From NCBI GenBank assembly GCA_900551885.1, contig URXS01000116.1, positions 1-6,004 of the forward strand: a stretch of DNA of 6,004 nucleotides, in the 5' to 3' direction. Shown in pieces: positions 1 through 5,061 of the stretch; the stretch's first letter is position 1; every line of letters starts with the position of its first letter. Under the pieces are notes generated by a model that worked only from the letters and a program-made list of their open reading frames with translations, did no database searches and was not told where the DNA came from. Position numbers and translations under genes: made by a program. This DNA is from an uncultured Oscillibacter sp. (GTDB lineage: Bacteria > Bacillota > Clostridia > Oscillospirales > Oscillospiraceae).

Positions 1-76
1 AGACCTTTTCGCAGAACTTGCCGTAAATGGCGGCGCCCACGAACAGGATCACGAGACCCAGGATAAAGGTTGCCAT
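1..76 (-). CDS. cstA: N-terminus of CstA-like carbon starvation / transporter protein (partial)
   Basis: Seen: an ATG at 74-76 read leftward opens a frame that stays open to the window edge, giving 25 residues that begin MATFILGLVILFVGAAIYGK and continue FCEKV. This is a short hydrophobic segment followed by a GKFCEKV stretch, the pattern that opens many Firmicutes CstA proteins, large multi-pass membrane proteins linked to peptide or pyruvate uptake. An AAGGAG ribosome binding site lies at 86-91, nine bases from the start. The gene has its own promoter about 320 bp upstream and a long structured leader. The CstA assignment rests on N-terminal resemblance only, because the rest of the gene is outside the window. 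Another small membrane protein cannot be excluded. Confidence 0.55.
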   Translation of the reverse strand, partial: MATFILGLVILFVGAAIYGKFCEKV

Positions 77-388
77 AAACACACACTCCTTTTAGTATTC
101 TCTAAAAGATGTTTCAGGGTTTGTGAAGGCACGGTTGCCTCCACAGTCACATGTCCGACCCACGTGCTTTGAGCCGCATTCGTGCATACCTTGCAGACGC
201 TGTATACGCTCCCTCCTTTTTTCAGTGCGGGCTTTGCCCGGGATCCGGACCACTTGTGACGCATCCCCCCGTGGGGAATGCCCCGCCAGCGGAAAAACAG
301 GGTATTCTGAAACCGTCAGCTCTTTGCAATATTGTTAAAGAAAACCCTTTTCTTGCAAAAGAGCCGTTAAAATTTCGCCCGCTGACAG
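77..388 (-). promoter_or_regulatory. Long structured 5' leader of the cstA-like gene; no coding sequence recognised
   Basis: The predicted transcript start (~388) lies about 310 nt upstream of the ATG, and the interval holds no credible gene. It holds several inverted repeats, in RNA order: (a) a long stem, 355-364 with 319-327, around an inner 7-bp hairpin (348-354 with 338-344); (b) 381-386 with 315-320 (GTCAGC/GCTGAC), which competes with 379-384 pairing to 287-292 (CAGCGG/CCGCTG); (c) 344-348 with 299-303 (AGGGT/ACCCT), directly followed by GTTTTT (293-298), a weak attenuator-like arrangement; (d) a CGGGC/GCCCG hairpin near 228-240; (e) 137-144 with 123-130, an 8-bp stem with one G-U pair; (f) the ribosome-binding-site hairpin at 89-108. 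Mutually exclusive pairings suggest a regulatory RNA, but I recognise no known riboswitch class. Start site and function are inferred. Confidence 0.4.
86..108 (-). promoter_or_regulatory. Hairpin overlapping the cstA ribosome binding site
   Basis: A perfect 7-bp inverted repeat (CTTTTAG at 89-95, CTAAAAG at 102-108, six-base loop) overlaps half of the AAGGAG ribosome binding site at 86-91. In the minus-strand RNA the stem would hide the AAG of the site, so folding could lower translation of the downstream gene. The repeat is seen directly; the regulatory role is inferred. Confidence 0.4.
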
Positions 389-393
389 CCCCT

Positions 394-422
394 ATTATAC
401 ACGCGCGTTCAGAATTTGTTAA
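394..422 (-). promoter_or_regulatory. Sigma-A type promoter for the cstA-like gene
   Basis: On the minus strand the sequence reads TTAACA (417-422), a 17-bp spacer, then TATAAT (394-399). This is 5/6 and 6/6 to the housekeeping consensus at ideal spacing. The predicted start is near 387-388, at the beginning of the first leader stem. No other equally good promoter lies between here and the gene. Confidence 0.75.
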
Positions 423-433
423 GACGTTCTGGG

Positions 434-454
434 CAAATTTGTGTACAATTTGTG
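434..454. promoter_or_regulatory. Candidate operator upstream of the cstA promoter
   Basis: An imperfect palindrome is centred between 443 and 444: half-sites AATTTGT (436-442) and ACAATTT (445-451) match at six of seven positions, with core TTGTGTACAA (439-448). Two TTTGTG direct repeats (438-443, 449-454) sit 11 bp apart, one helical turn. FadR-family (FCD) GntR proteins commonly bind short palindromes of the TNGT-N-ACNA type, so the regulator at 698-1384 is one possible binder. The site is about 55 bp upstream of the predicted start, just before the -35 box. The link to any protein is inference. Confidence 0.3.
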
Positions 455-616
455 AATAATTTCAAAAAATCAGCGTTTTCGCTAGTTTGTATTTAAAAAA
501 TTGACGGAGCATCGGCATTTTAACGTAAAACTCACCAGAATTTTGTGATATTTGTGCGGGCATGCTCTGGTTTTTGTGACTTGCGAAAGAAAACTTTCAA
601 CCAAACCTCCTTTGCT
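455..616. other. AT-rich intergenic stretch, no gene recognised
   Basis: This AT-rich spacer lies between the cstA control region and the regulator's terminator. Three further TTTGTG words occur (542-547, 551-556, 573-578), plus a small GAAAG/CTTTC inverted repeat (585-598). No open frame here has convincing coding character. Confidence 0.5.
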
Positions 617-656
617 GAGAAAACTGCCGGGGTCTGTTGACACCGGCAGTTTTCTC
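617..656 (-). terminator. Strong hairpin terminator downstream of the GntR-family gene
   Basis: A perfect 14-bp inverted repeat (GAGAAAACTGCCGG at 617-630, CCGGCAGTTTTCTC at 643-656) surrounds a 12-base loop in which GTC/GAC can also pair around TGTT. In the minus-strand RNA the GC-rich core is followed by GTTTTCTC, giving a U-rich 3' side. It lies 41 bp after the regulator's stop codon and separates it from the same-strand cstA unit. The A-tract/T-tract symmetry means it could also work on the plus strand, but no plus-strand gene leads into it. Confidence 0.75.
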
Positions 657-697
657 CCTCCACCTGCTCGTGTCGCCCTTTCAGCGGCGATTACCTC

Positions 698-1384
698 TCA
701 GCTTTCATGAAGCGTGTTCATCAGATGCCGGATATGGATACTCATGGCGTGACGGGCACCCACCTCGTCCCGCTTCAGCAGGAAGTCCAGGATGATCCGG
801 TTATCACTGAGGGCGATAGTCTGCATATGCTGACGATTTTCTGTGATCTGTAAAATCTCATTGACTGCGCTGTTAATGATAGGATACAGCCGACGCATAT
901 ACTCGTTGTGGGAGGTCTTGATGATGGCCCAGTGGAATTCCTGATCTGCCAGAGGCCAGTCGCCGCCCTCGGCAGCCACCCGCTCCACCCGCTCAGCCTT
1001 CCGGGCGATCTGGCGCAGCTCATCGTCGGTAGCCCGCTGGCAGGCCAGCGCCACTGTGGCCGGCTCGAAAATCAGCCGCATTTCAAACAGGTCCTTTGCA
1101 CGGACCCGGGACCGAATCCCTGCCAGGGCCGTCAAATCCAGACCCACAGCGGGCAACTCCTCAGATACATAGGTGCCCTTGCCCCGCCGGATCTCCAGAA
1201 TCCCCTGGGCCACCAGGAAAGATATGGCCTCCCGCAGAGTGGTCCGGCTGACATCCAGCGTCTGGCTCAGCTCATTTTCATTGGGCAACTTGCTGCCCGG
1301 AGCGTATTGCCGCTCCTCCACGATCATTTCATACATGCGGTCTGCCGTCTGCTCCGACAGCTTCACTTTTCGGTTTTCACCCAT
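698..1384 (-). CDS. FadR-type GntR-family transcriptional regulator (FCD domain)
   Basis: A DNA-binding repressor or activator of 228 residues, the usual size for the FadR subfamily. Residues ~10-75 form the winged helix-turn-helix, with the family signature LPNENELSQTLDVSRTTLREA and the wing G-I-L-E-I-R-R-G-K-G-T-Y-V. Residues ~95-220 form the all-helical FCD ligand domain. Candidate metal ligands D147, H151 and H217 are present, but the position normally holding the middle histidine (before R-x-I-L) is N195. The start at 1384 is chosen over an upstream ATG at 1426 because GGAGG at 1392-1396 lies seven bases before it and the GntR domain begins right after. It is transcribed divergently from the oxidoreductase operon from overlapping promoters, making that operon and itself the likely targets. 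FCD proteins usually sense small carboxylates; a 2-oxoacid or acyl metabolite is a guess. Confidence 0.9.
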   Translation of the reverse strand: MGENRKVKLSEQTADRMYEMIVEERQYAPGSKLPNENELSQTLDVSRTTLREAISFLVAQGILEIRRGKGTYVSEELPAVGLDLTALAGIRSRVRAKDLFEMRLIFEPATVALACQRATDDELRQIARKAERVERVAAEGGDWPLADQEFHWAIIKTSHNEYMRRLYPIINSAVNEILQITENRQHMQTIALSDNRIILDFLLKRDEVGARHAMSIHIRHLMNTLHES

Positions 1385-1401
1385 AGCATTTCCTCCGTAG
1401 C

Positions 1402-1446
1402 CGGGCACCTTGCCCGTCCGCTCCAAGCCCCGCTGATCGGCGGGGC
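1402..1446 (-). promoter_or_regulatory. Two GC-rich hairpins in the 5' leader of the regulator gene
   Basis: Two perfect inverted repeats lie between the predicted regulator promoter and its ribosome binding site: GCCCCGC/GCGGGGC (1427-1433, 1440-1446) and CGGGCA/TGCCCG (1402-1407, 1411-1416). The second ends only a few bases before the GGAGG site. There is no U-tract after either on the minus strand, so they look like leader structure rather than terminators. Read on the plus strand, the first is followed by AATCTTTT, but nothing is transcribed into it. Confidence 0.35.
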
Positions 1447-1501
1447 AATCTTTTATCTGTTCTTTCCGACTGATCTCCCTTATCTTTCTCAGTAATGTCC
1501 C

Positions 1502-1530
1502 TTGACATCACATCACATTTGGAGTACAAT
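1502..1530 (+). promoter_or_regulatory. Promoter of the ATPase/oxidoreductase operon
   Basis: TTGACA (1502-1507, perfect), 17 bp, then TACAAT (1525-1530, 5/6) predicts a start near 1537 and a leader of about 70 nt. It is the best plus-strand promoter before the operon. Confidence 0.75.
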
Positions 1531-1538
1531 GACATCAT
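1529..1538. promoter_or_regulatory. Candidate operator shared by the two divergent promoters
   Basis: The inverted repeat ATGA-CA-TCAT overlaps the ends of both -10 boxes (plus-strand 1525-1530, minus-strand 1534-1539). The word TGACATCA occurs here (1530-1537) and again at 1503-1510 over the -35 box, 27 bp away; TACAA recurs at 1525, 1538 and 1558. A protein bound here would block both promoters, fitting autoregulation by the adjacent FCD regulator. The repeat is seen; the binding is inferred. Confidence 0.35.
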
Positions 1539-1562
1539 ACAACAGAGTAAGAAATAATACAA
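1534..1562 (-). promoter_or_regulatory. Candidate promoter of the GntR-family gene
   Basis: On the minus strand TTGTAT (1557-1562), a 17-bp spacer and TATGAT (1534-1539) form a moderate promoter: the -10 box is 5/6 to consensus, the -35 box weaker. It overlaps the divergent operon promoter, so binding of polymerase at one should hinder the other. Confidence 0.45.
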
Positions 1563-1609
1563 CACTTTTTCAGTGAAATTTCCGTGGATTTTTGCGAGGT
1601 GAGCTTTAT

Positions 1610-2293
1610 TTGACCGCTTCGAGCATGTTTTCCCACCGCATCTCTATTATTACCGGACACTACGGCACCGGCAAGACAGAGCTGGCGGTGAATCTGGCCC
1701 TGGCGCTGGCTGCCGAGGGCAGCTCTGTGATGCTGGCGGACCTGGACATCGTGAACCCCTACTTTCGCTCCCGGGAGCGCCGTCCTATGCTGGAGGCGGC
1801 CGGCGTAGGGGTGATTTCCTCCTCTCAGGCCTGTTCGGACGCCGACGTGCCTGCCCTGCCGGCGGAGCTGCTGTCCATCCTGGAAAACCGGGAGGTACGG
1901 GGCGTGCTGGATATCGGCGGTGACGCCGTGGGTGCCCGGGTCCTGGCCCGGTTCCAGCCCAAGATCGTTCAGGAGGACCACCAACTGATCTGCGTCCTCA
2001 ACGCCAACCGGCCGGAGGTGCGTAAGCCTGACGACGCGTTGTCTTATCTCCGAGCCATTGAGCAGACCACCGGCCTTACCTGTACCGGACTCGTCAATAA
2101 CACCCATCTGTGCGGTGAAACCACAGCGGCGGAGATCCGCAAGGGCGCAGCCCTGGCGGAGGAAGTCTCCCGCCAAACCGGCATTCCGGTCCTCTGCCAT
2201 GTGGCGGAGGAGCGCTTTGCCCCTGAAGTGTCGGACCTGCGGGAACCTGTGTTCCCCATCACCATAAAAATGAAAAAACCGTGGGAACTCTGA
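1610..2293 (+). CDS. P-loop ATPase/GTPase of the MinD/CobQ-like (SIMIBI) type, first gene of the oxidoreductase operon
   Basis: A 227-residue soluble nucleotide-binding protein of unknown specific role. Residues 16-23 form the P-loop GHYGTGKT, followed by ELAVNLALALAAEG as in MinD/ParA/CobQ-type ATPases. D44-L-D46 follows the next strand, D101-I-G-G-D105 resembles a Walker B/switch II region, and later LNANRP and LVNNTH segments resemble base-recognition loops. The signature lysine of deviant Walker A ATPases (KGGxGKT) is replaced: histidine then tyrosine precede G-T-G-K-T. The TTG start at 1610 is preferred because AGGTGAG (1597-1603) lies six bases upstream; TTG at 1592 and ATG at 1625 are alternatives. 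The ferredoxin gene follows after 36 bp in the same operon. By analogy with CooC, Mrp or NifH-like proteins, a role in Fe-S or enzyme maturation is possible, but there is no CxxC motif. Confidence 0.85.
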   Translation: MTASSMFSHRISIITGHYGTGKTELAVNLALALAAEGSSVMLADLDIVNPYFRSRERRPMLEAAGVGVISSSQACSDADVPALPAELLSILENREVRGVLDIGGDAVGARVLARFQPKIVQEDHQLICVLNANRPEVRKPDDALSYLRAIEQTTGLTCTGLVNNTHLCGETTAAEIRKGAALAEEVSRQTGIPVLCHVAEERFAPEVSDLREPVFPITIKMKKPWEL

Positions 2294-2329
2294 GGGCCGT
2301 GAGCCCCAGGGGAAGGAGGAGTCTCAGAC

Positions 2330-2542
2330 ATGACCGCAAAAGTAACGTTCAACTCCGACCGGTGCAAAGGATGCGAGCTGTGCACCACCGTGTGCCCCAA
2401 ACACATCGTTGCGATCGATCAGACCGTCATCAACCGGAAGGGGTATCACCCCGCCCATGTGACGGACATCACCCAGTGCATCGCCTGCGCAAGTTGCGCA
2501 AAGATCTGCCCCGATTCCATCATCACTGTGGAGAAATTCTGA
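2330..2542 (+). CDS. 2x[4Fe-4S] ferredoxin-type delta subunit of 2-oxoacid:ferredoxin oxidoreductase
   Basis: A 70-residue iron-sulfur subunit carrying electrons between the TPP active centre and external ferredoxin. Two full CxxCxxCxxxCP motifs are visible: C12, C15, C18, C22 and C50, C53, C56, C60, each expected to bind one [4Fe-4S] cluster with the usual crossover of the last cysteine. The length matches stand-alone delta (VorC/KorD/PorD-type) subunits. AAGGAGGA at 2313-2320, nine bases before the ATG, fixes the start. It lies directly upstream of the alpha, beta and gamma subunit genes, giving the order delta-alpha-beta-gamma typical of VOR/KOR-type operons rather than the gamma-delta-alpha-beta order of many pyruvate enzymes. 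The family is certain; the substrate of the complex comes from its neighbours. Confidence 0.93.
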   Translation: MTAKVTFNSDRCKGCELCTTVCPKHIVAIDQTVINRKGYHPAHVTDITQCIACASCAKICPDSIITVEKF

Positions 2543-2560
2543 AGAAGGAGGTCGACAACT

Positions 2561-3631
2561 GTGGAAAAGGAACTTTGGAAAGGCAACGAAGCCATCGCCG
2601 AGGCGGCCATTCGGGCCGGATGTGACTGTTTCTTCGGCTATCCCATTACTCCTCAGAGCGAAGTCCCTGAGTATATGTCCGCACATCTGCCCAAGGCTGG
2701 CGGCGTGTTCGTCCAGTCCGAATCCGAGGTGGCCGCCATCAACATGGTGTACGGCGCTGCCGGCGCCGGCATGCGGGCCATGACCTCCTCTTCCTCCCCC
2801 GGCGTCAGCCTCAAGCAGGAGGGTATTTCCTACATGGCAGGCGCGGAGCTGCCCTGCGTCATCGTCAACTGCATGCGCGGCGGCCCGGGCCTGGGCACCA
2901 TCCAGCCTGGCCAGGGCGACTATTTCCAGGCCACCCGCGGCGGCGGTAACGGCGACTACCGGACCCTGGTCCTGGCCCCCTCCAATGTGCAGGAGACTGT
3001 GGACTTCGTTCAGGAGGCCTTTGATATCGCCGACCAGTACCGTAACCCCGTCATGATTGTGTGCGACGGCCTGATCGGCCAGATGATGGAGCCCATTGAG
3101 TGGCATCCCGTCCCGAAGCGGAACCTGCCGCCCAAGGATTGGGCCACCACCGGCCGCAAGAATCGGGACCACAACAACATCATCAACTCCCTGTACATGG
3201 ATCCGGAGGAGTGTGACCGGCACAACGACCATCTGGCGGAGAAATACGCCGAGATGGAGAAGAATGAGGTCCGCTGGTCCACCACCCAGTGCGACGACGC
3301 CGAGGTCATCATCACCGCTTACGGCACACCCGCCCGGATTGCTCTGACCGCTATTGAGTCCCTGCGGGCCGAGGGGCTGAAGGTAGGACTGTTCCGCCCC
3401 ATCACCCTGTGGCCCTTCCCGGAGGCGGCTCTGCGGGAGCTGGCCAAGGCGGACCATGTAAAGGCCTTCGTGGACGTGGAGATGAGCTCCACCGGCCAGA
3501 TGATCGACGACGTGCGGATGGCTCTGGAGGGCCGCAAGCCCCTCCACTACCTGGGACACGCCGGTGGCGTAATGCCCACTGTGGAAGAGATGGTAGACGC
3601 GGCCAAGACGGCCTTGAAGGAGGTCAAGTGA
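2561..3631 (+). CDS. vorB: 2-oxoisovalerate (branched-chain 2-oxoacid):ferredoxin oxidoreductase alpha subunit, VorB-type
   Basis: The 356-residue alpha subunit pairs with the TPP-binding subunit encoded next. The complex converts a 2-oxoacid plus CoA to acyl-CoA, CO2 and reduced ferredoxin, or the reverse. Residues ~5-180 are the pyrimidine-binding domain: KGNEAIAEAA near the start, GYPITPQSE (26-34), SESEVAAINMVYGAAGAG (53-70), TSSSSPG (75-81), and the RGGPGLGTIQP and QGDYFQATRGGG stretches (106-129). Residues ~240-350 are the C-terminal alpha/beta domain. These motifs match VorB proteins better than pyruvate (PorA) ones. The start is GTG at 2561, supported by AAGGAGG at 2545-2551 and 18 bp from the ferredoxin stop. 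Specificity for 2-oxoisovalerate rather than 2-oxoglutarate or another 2-oxoacid is inferred from resemblance and from the nearby branched-chain aminotransferase. Confidence 0.9.
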   Translation: MEKELWKGNEAIAEAAIRAGCDCFFGYPITPQSEVPEYMSAHLPKAGGVFVQSESEVAAINMVYGAAGAGMRAMTSSSSPGVSLKQEGISYMAGAELPCVIVNCMRGGPGLGTIQPGQGDYFQATRGGGNGDYRTLVLAPSNVQETVDFVQEAFDIADQYRNPVMIVCDGLIGQMMEPIEWHPVPKRNLPPKDWATTGRKNRDHNNIINSLYMDPEECDRHNDHLAEKYAEMEKNEVRWSTTQCDDAEVIITAYGTPARIALTAIESLRAEGLKVGLFRPITLWPFPEAALRELAKADHVKAFVDVEMSSTGQMIDDVRMALEGRKPLHYLGHAGGVMPTVEEMVDAAKTALKEVK

Positions 3632-3632
3632 T

Positions 3633-4391
3633 ATGGCGATCGTATATGAAAAATCCCGGGGCCTGACAGATGCGGAGCTGCACTACTGCCCCGGCTGTAA
3701 CCATGGCATCGTTCACAAGCTGGTAGCGGAGTCCCTGGTGGAACTGGGCCTTTTGGATGACGCCATTGGCGTGTGCCCGGTGGGCTGTTCCGTCTTTGCC
3801 TACAAGTATTTCAATTGCGACATGCAGGAAGCCGCCCACGGCCGGGCTCCCGCCGTGGCCACCGGTATCAAACGCACCCACCCCAACCAGGCCGTGTTCA
3901 CCTATCAGGGCGACGGCGACTTGGCTTCCATCGGCACCGCGGAGATTGTCCACGCCGCCATGCGGGGCGAGAAGTTCACCACCATTTTCATCAACAATGC
4001 AATCTACGGCATGACCGGCGGTCAGATGGCCCCCACCACCCTGATCGGCCAGCGGGCCACTACCTGCCAGGAAGGCCGCACCAAGGAGCAGGCCGGTATG
4101 CCCATCCGCATGGCGGAGCTGCTGTCCACTCTGGACGGCTGCGTCTACGCCGAGCGGGTCTGCGTCACTGACATTGCCAACATCAACAAGGCCAAGCGGG
4201 CCATCAAGAAGGCCTTTGAAAAGCAGATGAACCGGGAGGGCTTCACCTTCGTGGAGGTGCTGTCCACCTGTCCCACCAACTGGGGCATGACCCCGCTGAA
4301 GGCCATCCAGTGGCTGAAGGACAACATGATTCCCTACTATCCTCTGGGCGTCATCAAAGACGTGCAGCCTGAGGCTGCGGAGGTGAAATAA
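3633..4391 (+). CDS. TPP-binding beta subunit of 2-oxoacid:ferredoxin oxidoreductase
   Basis: A 252-residue catalytic subunit holding thiamine pyrophosphate. Visible motifs are CPGCNH (19-24), the conserved family opening; a cysteine-rich stretch GVCPVGCS (46-53); HGRAPAVATGIK (69-80); and the TPP/Mg signature GDGD (93-96) leading after about 25 residues to N121-N122, then AIYGMTGGQ (123-131). Length and motif order match the VOR/KOR beta subunits. The start ATG follows the alpha stop by one base, and AAGGAGG at 3617-3623 sits inside the end of the alpha gene, implying coupled translation and equal subunit dosage. It must act with the alpha, gamma and ferredoxin subunits encoded on either side. 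The family call is secure; substrate choice is shared with the complex. Confidence 0.93.
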   Translation: MAIVYEKSRGLTDAELHYCPGCNHGIVHKLVAESLVELGLLDDAIGVCPVGCSVFAYKYFNCDMQEAAHGRAPAVATGIKRTHPNQAVFTYQGDGDLASIGTAEIVHAAMRGEKFTTIFINNAIYGMTGGQMAPTTLIGQRATTCQEGRTKEQAGMPIRMAELLSTLDGCVYAERVCVTDIANINKAKRAIKKAFEKQMNREGFTFVEVLSTCPTNWGMTPLKAIQWLKDNMIPYYPLGVIKDVQPEAAEVK

Positions 4392-4392
4392 G

Positions 4393-4929
4393 ATGAAAAG
4401 AGAAATCATCATTTCCGGTTTCGGCGGCCAGGGCGGCCTGGCCATCGGCAAGAACCTGGCGGAGGCCGGCATGGAAGAGGGCCTCAATGTTACCTGGGCT
4501 CCCTCTTACGGTCCCGAGATGCGGGGTGGCACTGCCAACTGCTCTGTGGTGTTGTCCGACAAGCCGGTGGGCTCTCCGGTCTTTGCCCATCCCACGGATC
4601 TGATTGCCCTGAATGAGCCCTCTCTGGTGAAGTTTGAGGCCGGCGTGGTGCCCAATGGTCTGGTCTTCGTCAACAGCGACGTGGTCACCGACAAGGTCAC
4701 CCGTCCGGACCTGACCGCCTACTACATCCCCTGTGCCAAAATCGCCGAGGAGGTTGGCAATCCCAAAGTGGCCAACATGGTGATGCTGGGTGCCTACGTG
4801 GCTGGTACCAAATTTCTCAAGCCGGAGACCATTGAGGAAATGATTCAGGAGATGTTTGCCGGCCCCAAGGCCAAATTCATCCCTCTGAACATTGAGGCTT
4901 TCCGTCGGGGCATGGCCTGCATCGGCTGA
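4393..4929 (+). CDS. Gamma subunit of 2-oxoacid:ferredoxin oxidoreductase
   Basis: A 178-residue subunit of the 2-oxoacid:acceptor oxidoreductase gamma family, involved in CoA binding and assembly of the complex. It opens with EIIISGFGGQGGLAIGK, a glycine-rich loop (GFGGQGG, 9-15) typical of the family. The second signature, SYGPEMRGGTANC, is at 38-50, and NPKVANMVMLGA at 123-134 is also conserved. The length is normal for a separate gamma chain. The ATG lies one base after the beta subunit's TAA, with GGAGGTGA at 4379-4386 as its ribosome binding site, so translation is probably coupled. It is the last gene before a GC hairpin and a new promoter, and so probably ends the operon. Confidence 0.92.
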   Translation: MKREIIISGFGGQGGLAIGKNLAEAGMEEGLNVTWAPSYGPEMRGGTANCSVVLSDKPVGSPVFAHPTDLIALNEPSLVKFEAGVVPNGLVFVNSDVVTDKVTRPDLTAYYIPCAKIAEEVGNPKVANMVMLGAYVAGTKFLKPETIEEMIQEMFAGPKAKFIPLNIEAFRRGMACIG

Positions 4930-4957
4930 GTCCATTGTTTCCTATGATTCCCTTCCG

Positions 4958-4989
4958 GGTGGAGCCGGTCGCCCATGGCCGGCTCCGCC
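4958..4989 (+). terminator. GC-rich hairpin after the oxidoreductase operon, weak U-tract
   Basis: A perfect 8-bp repeat (GGAGCCGG 4961-4968, CCGGCTCC 4979-4986) extends by one G-U and two G-C pairs to 4958-4989, 29 bp after the gamma stop codon. No U-run follows directly. A second, competing stem CGCCT/AGGCG (4986-4990, 5002-5006) is followed by CTTTCT. It is probably a processing or weak termination site rather than a full intrinsic terminator. Confidence 0.45.
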
Positions 4990-5026
4990 TGCCTCCACAA
5001 TAGGCGCTTTCTGTGCATTTTACCCA

Positions 5027-5055
5027 TTGACTTTCCCGGCCCATCAGCGTATAAA
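5027..5055 (+). promoter_or_regulatory. Promoter of the T-box/aminotransferase unit
   Basis: TTGACT (5027-5032), a 17-bp spacer and TATAAA (5050-5055) are each 5/6 to consensus at ideal spacing. The predicted start near 5062 lies about 25 nt before the first conserved T-box stem, as expected for a T-box leader. Confidence 0.75.
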
Positions 5056-5061
5056 GAAAAT

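Noticed and set aside
123..144. GGCAACC...GTGCC segment on the minus strand resembling part of a SAM-I riboswitch
   Set aside because: The other conserved SAM-I parts (the GATGAAACC-type segment, P1 closing helix and downstream conserved core) are not found in order; it is better described as a simple 8-bp hairpin.
49..264. 71-residue open frame on the minus strand across the cstA leader
   Set aside because: It overlaps the start of the cstA-like gene in another frame, has no family resemblance and runs through the leader stems.
151..459. 102-residue plus-strand open frame
   Set aside because: It covers the minus-strand promoter and leader of cstA; no family motifs and no good ribosome binding site.
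532..600. 22-codon TTG-started frame on the minus strand with AAGGAGG (606-612) five bases upstream
   Set aside because: The ribosome-binding-like sequence is excellent, but the frame starts just after the regulator's terminator with no promoter between, and the peptide has no recognisable features. Conservation in relatives would be needed to revive it.
1427..1450. GCCCCGC/GCGGGGC hairpin followed by AATCTTTT as a plus-strand terminator
   Set aside because: No plus-strand transcription unit enters it; it lies in the leader of the minus-strand regulator.
908..1495. 195-residue plus-strand open frame opposite the GntR-family gene
   Set aside because: Antisense shadow of a well-recognised gene in GC-rich DNA.
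2324..3559. 411-residue minus-strand open frame opposite vorB
   Set aside because: Antisense shadow; the plus strand encodes clear ferredoxin and VorB motifs throughout.
3624..4487. 287-residue minus-strand open frame opposite the TPP and gamma subunits
   Set aside because: Antisense shadow of two confidently identified genes.
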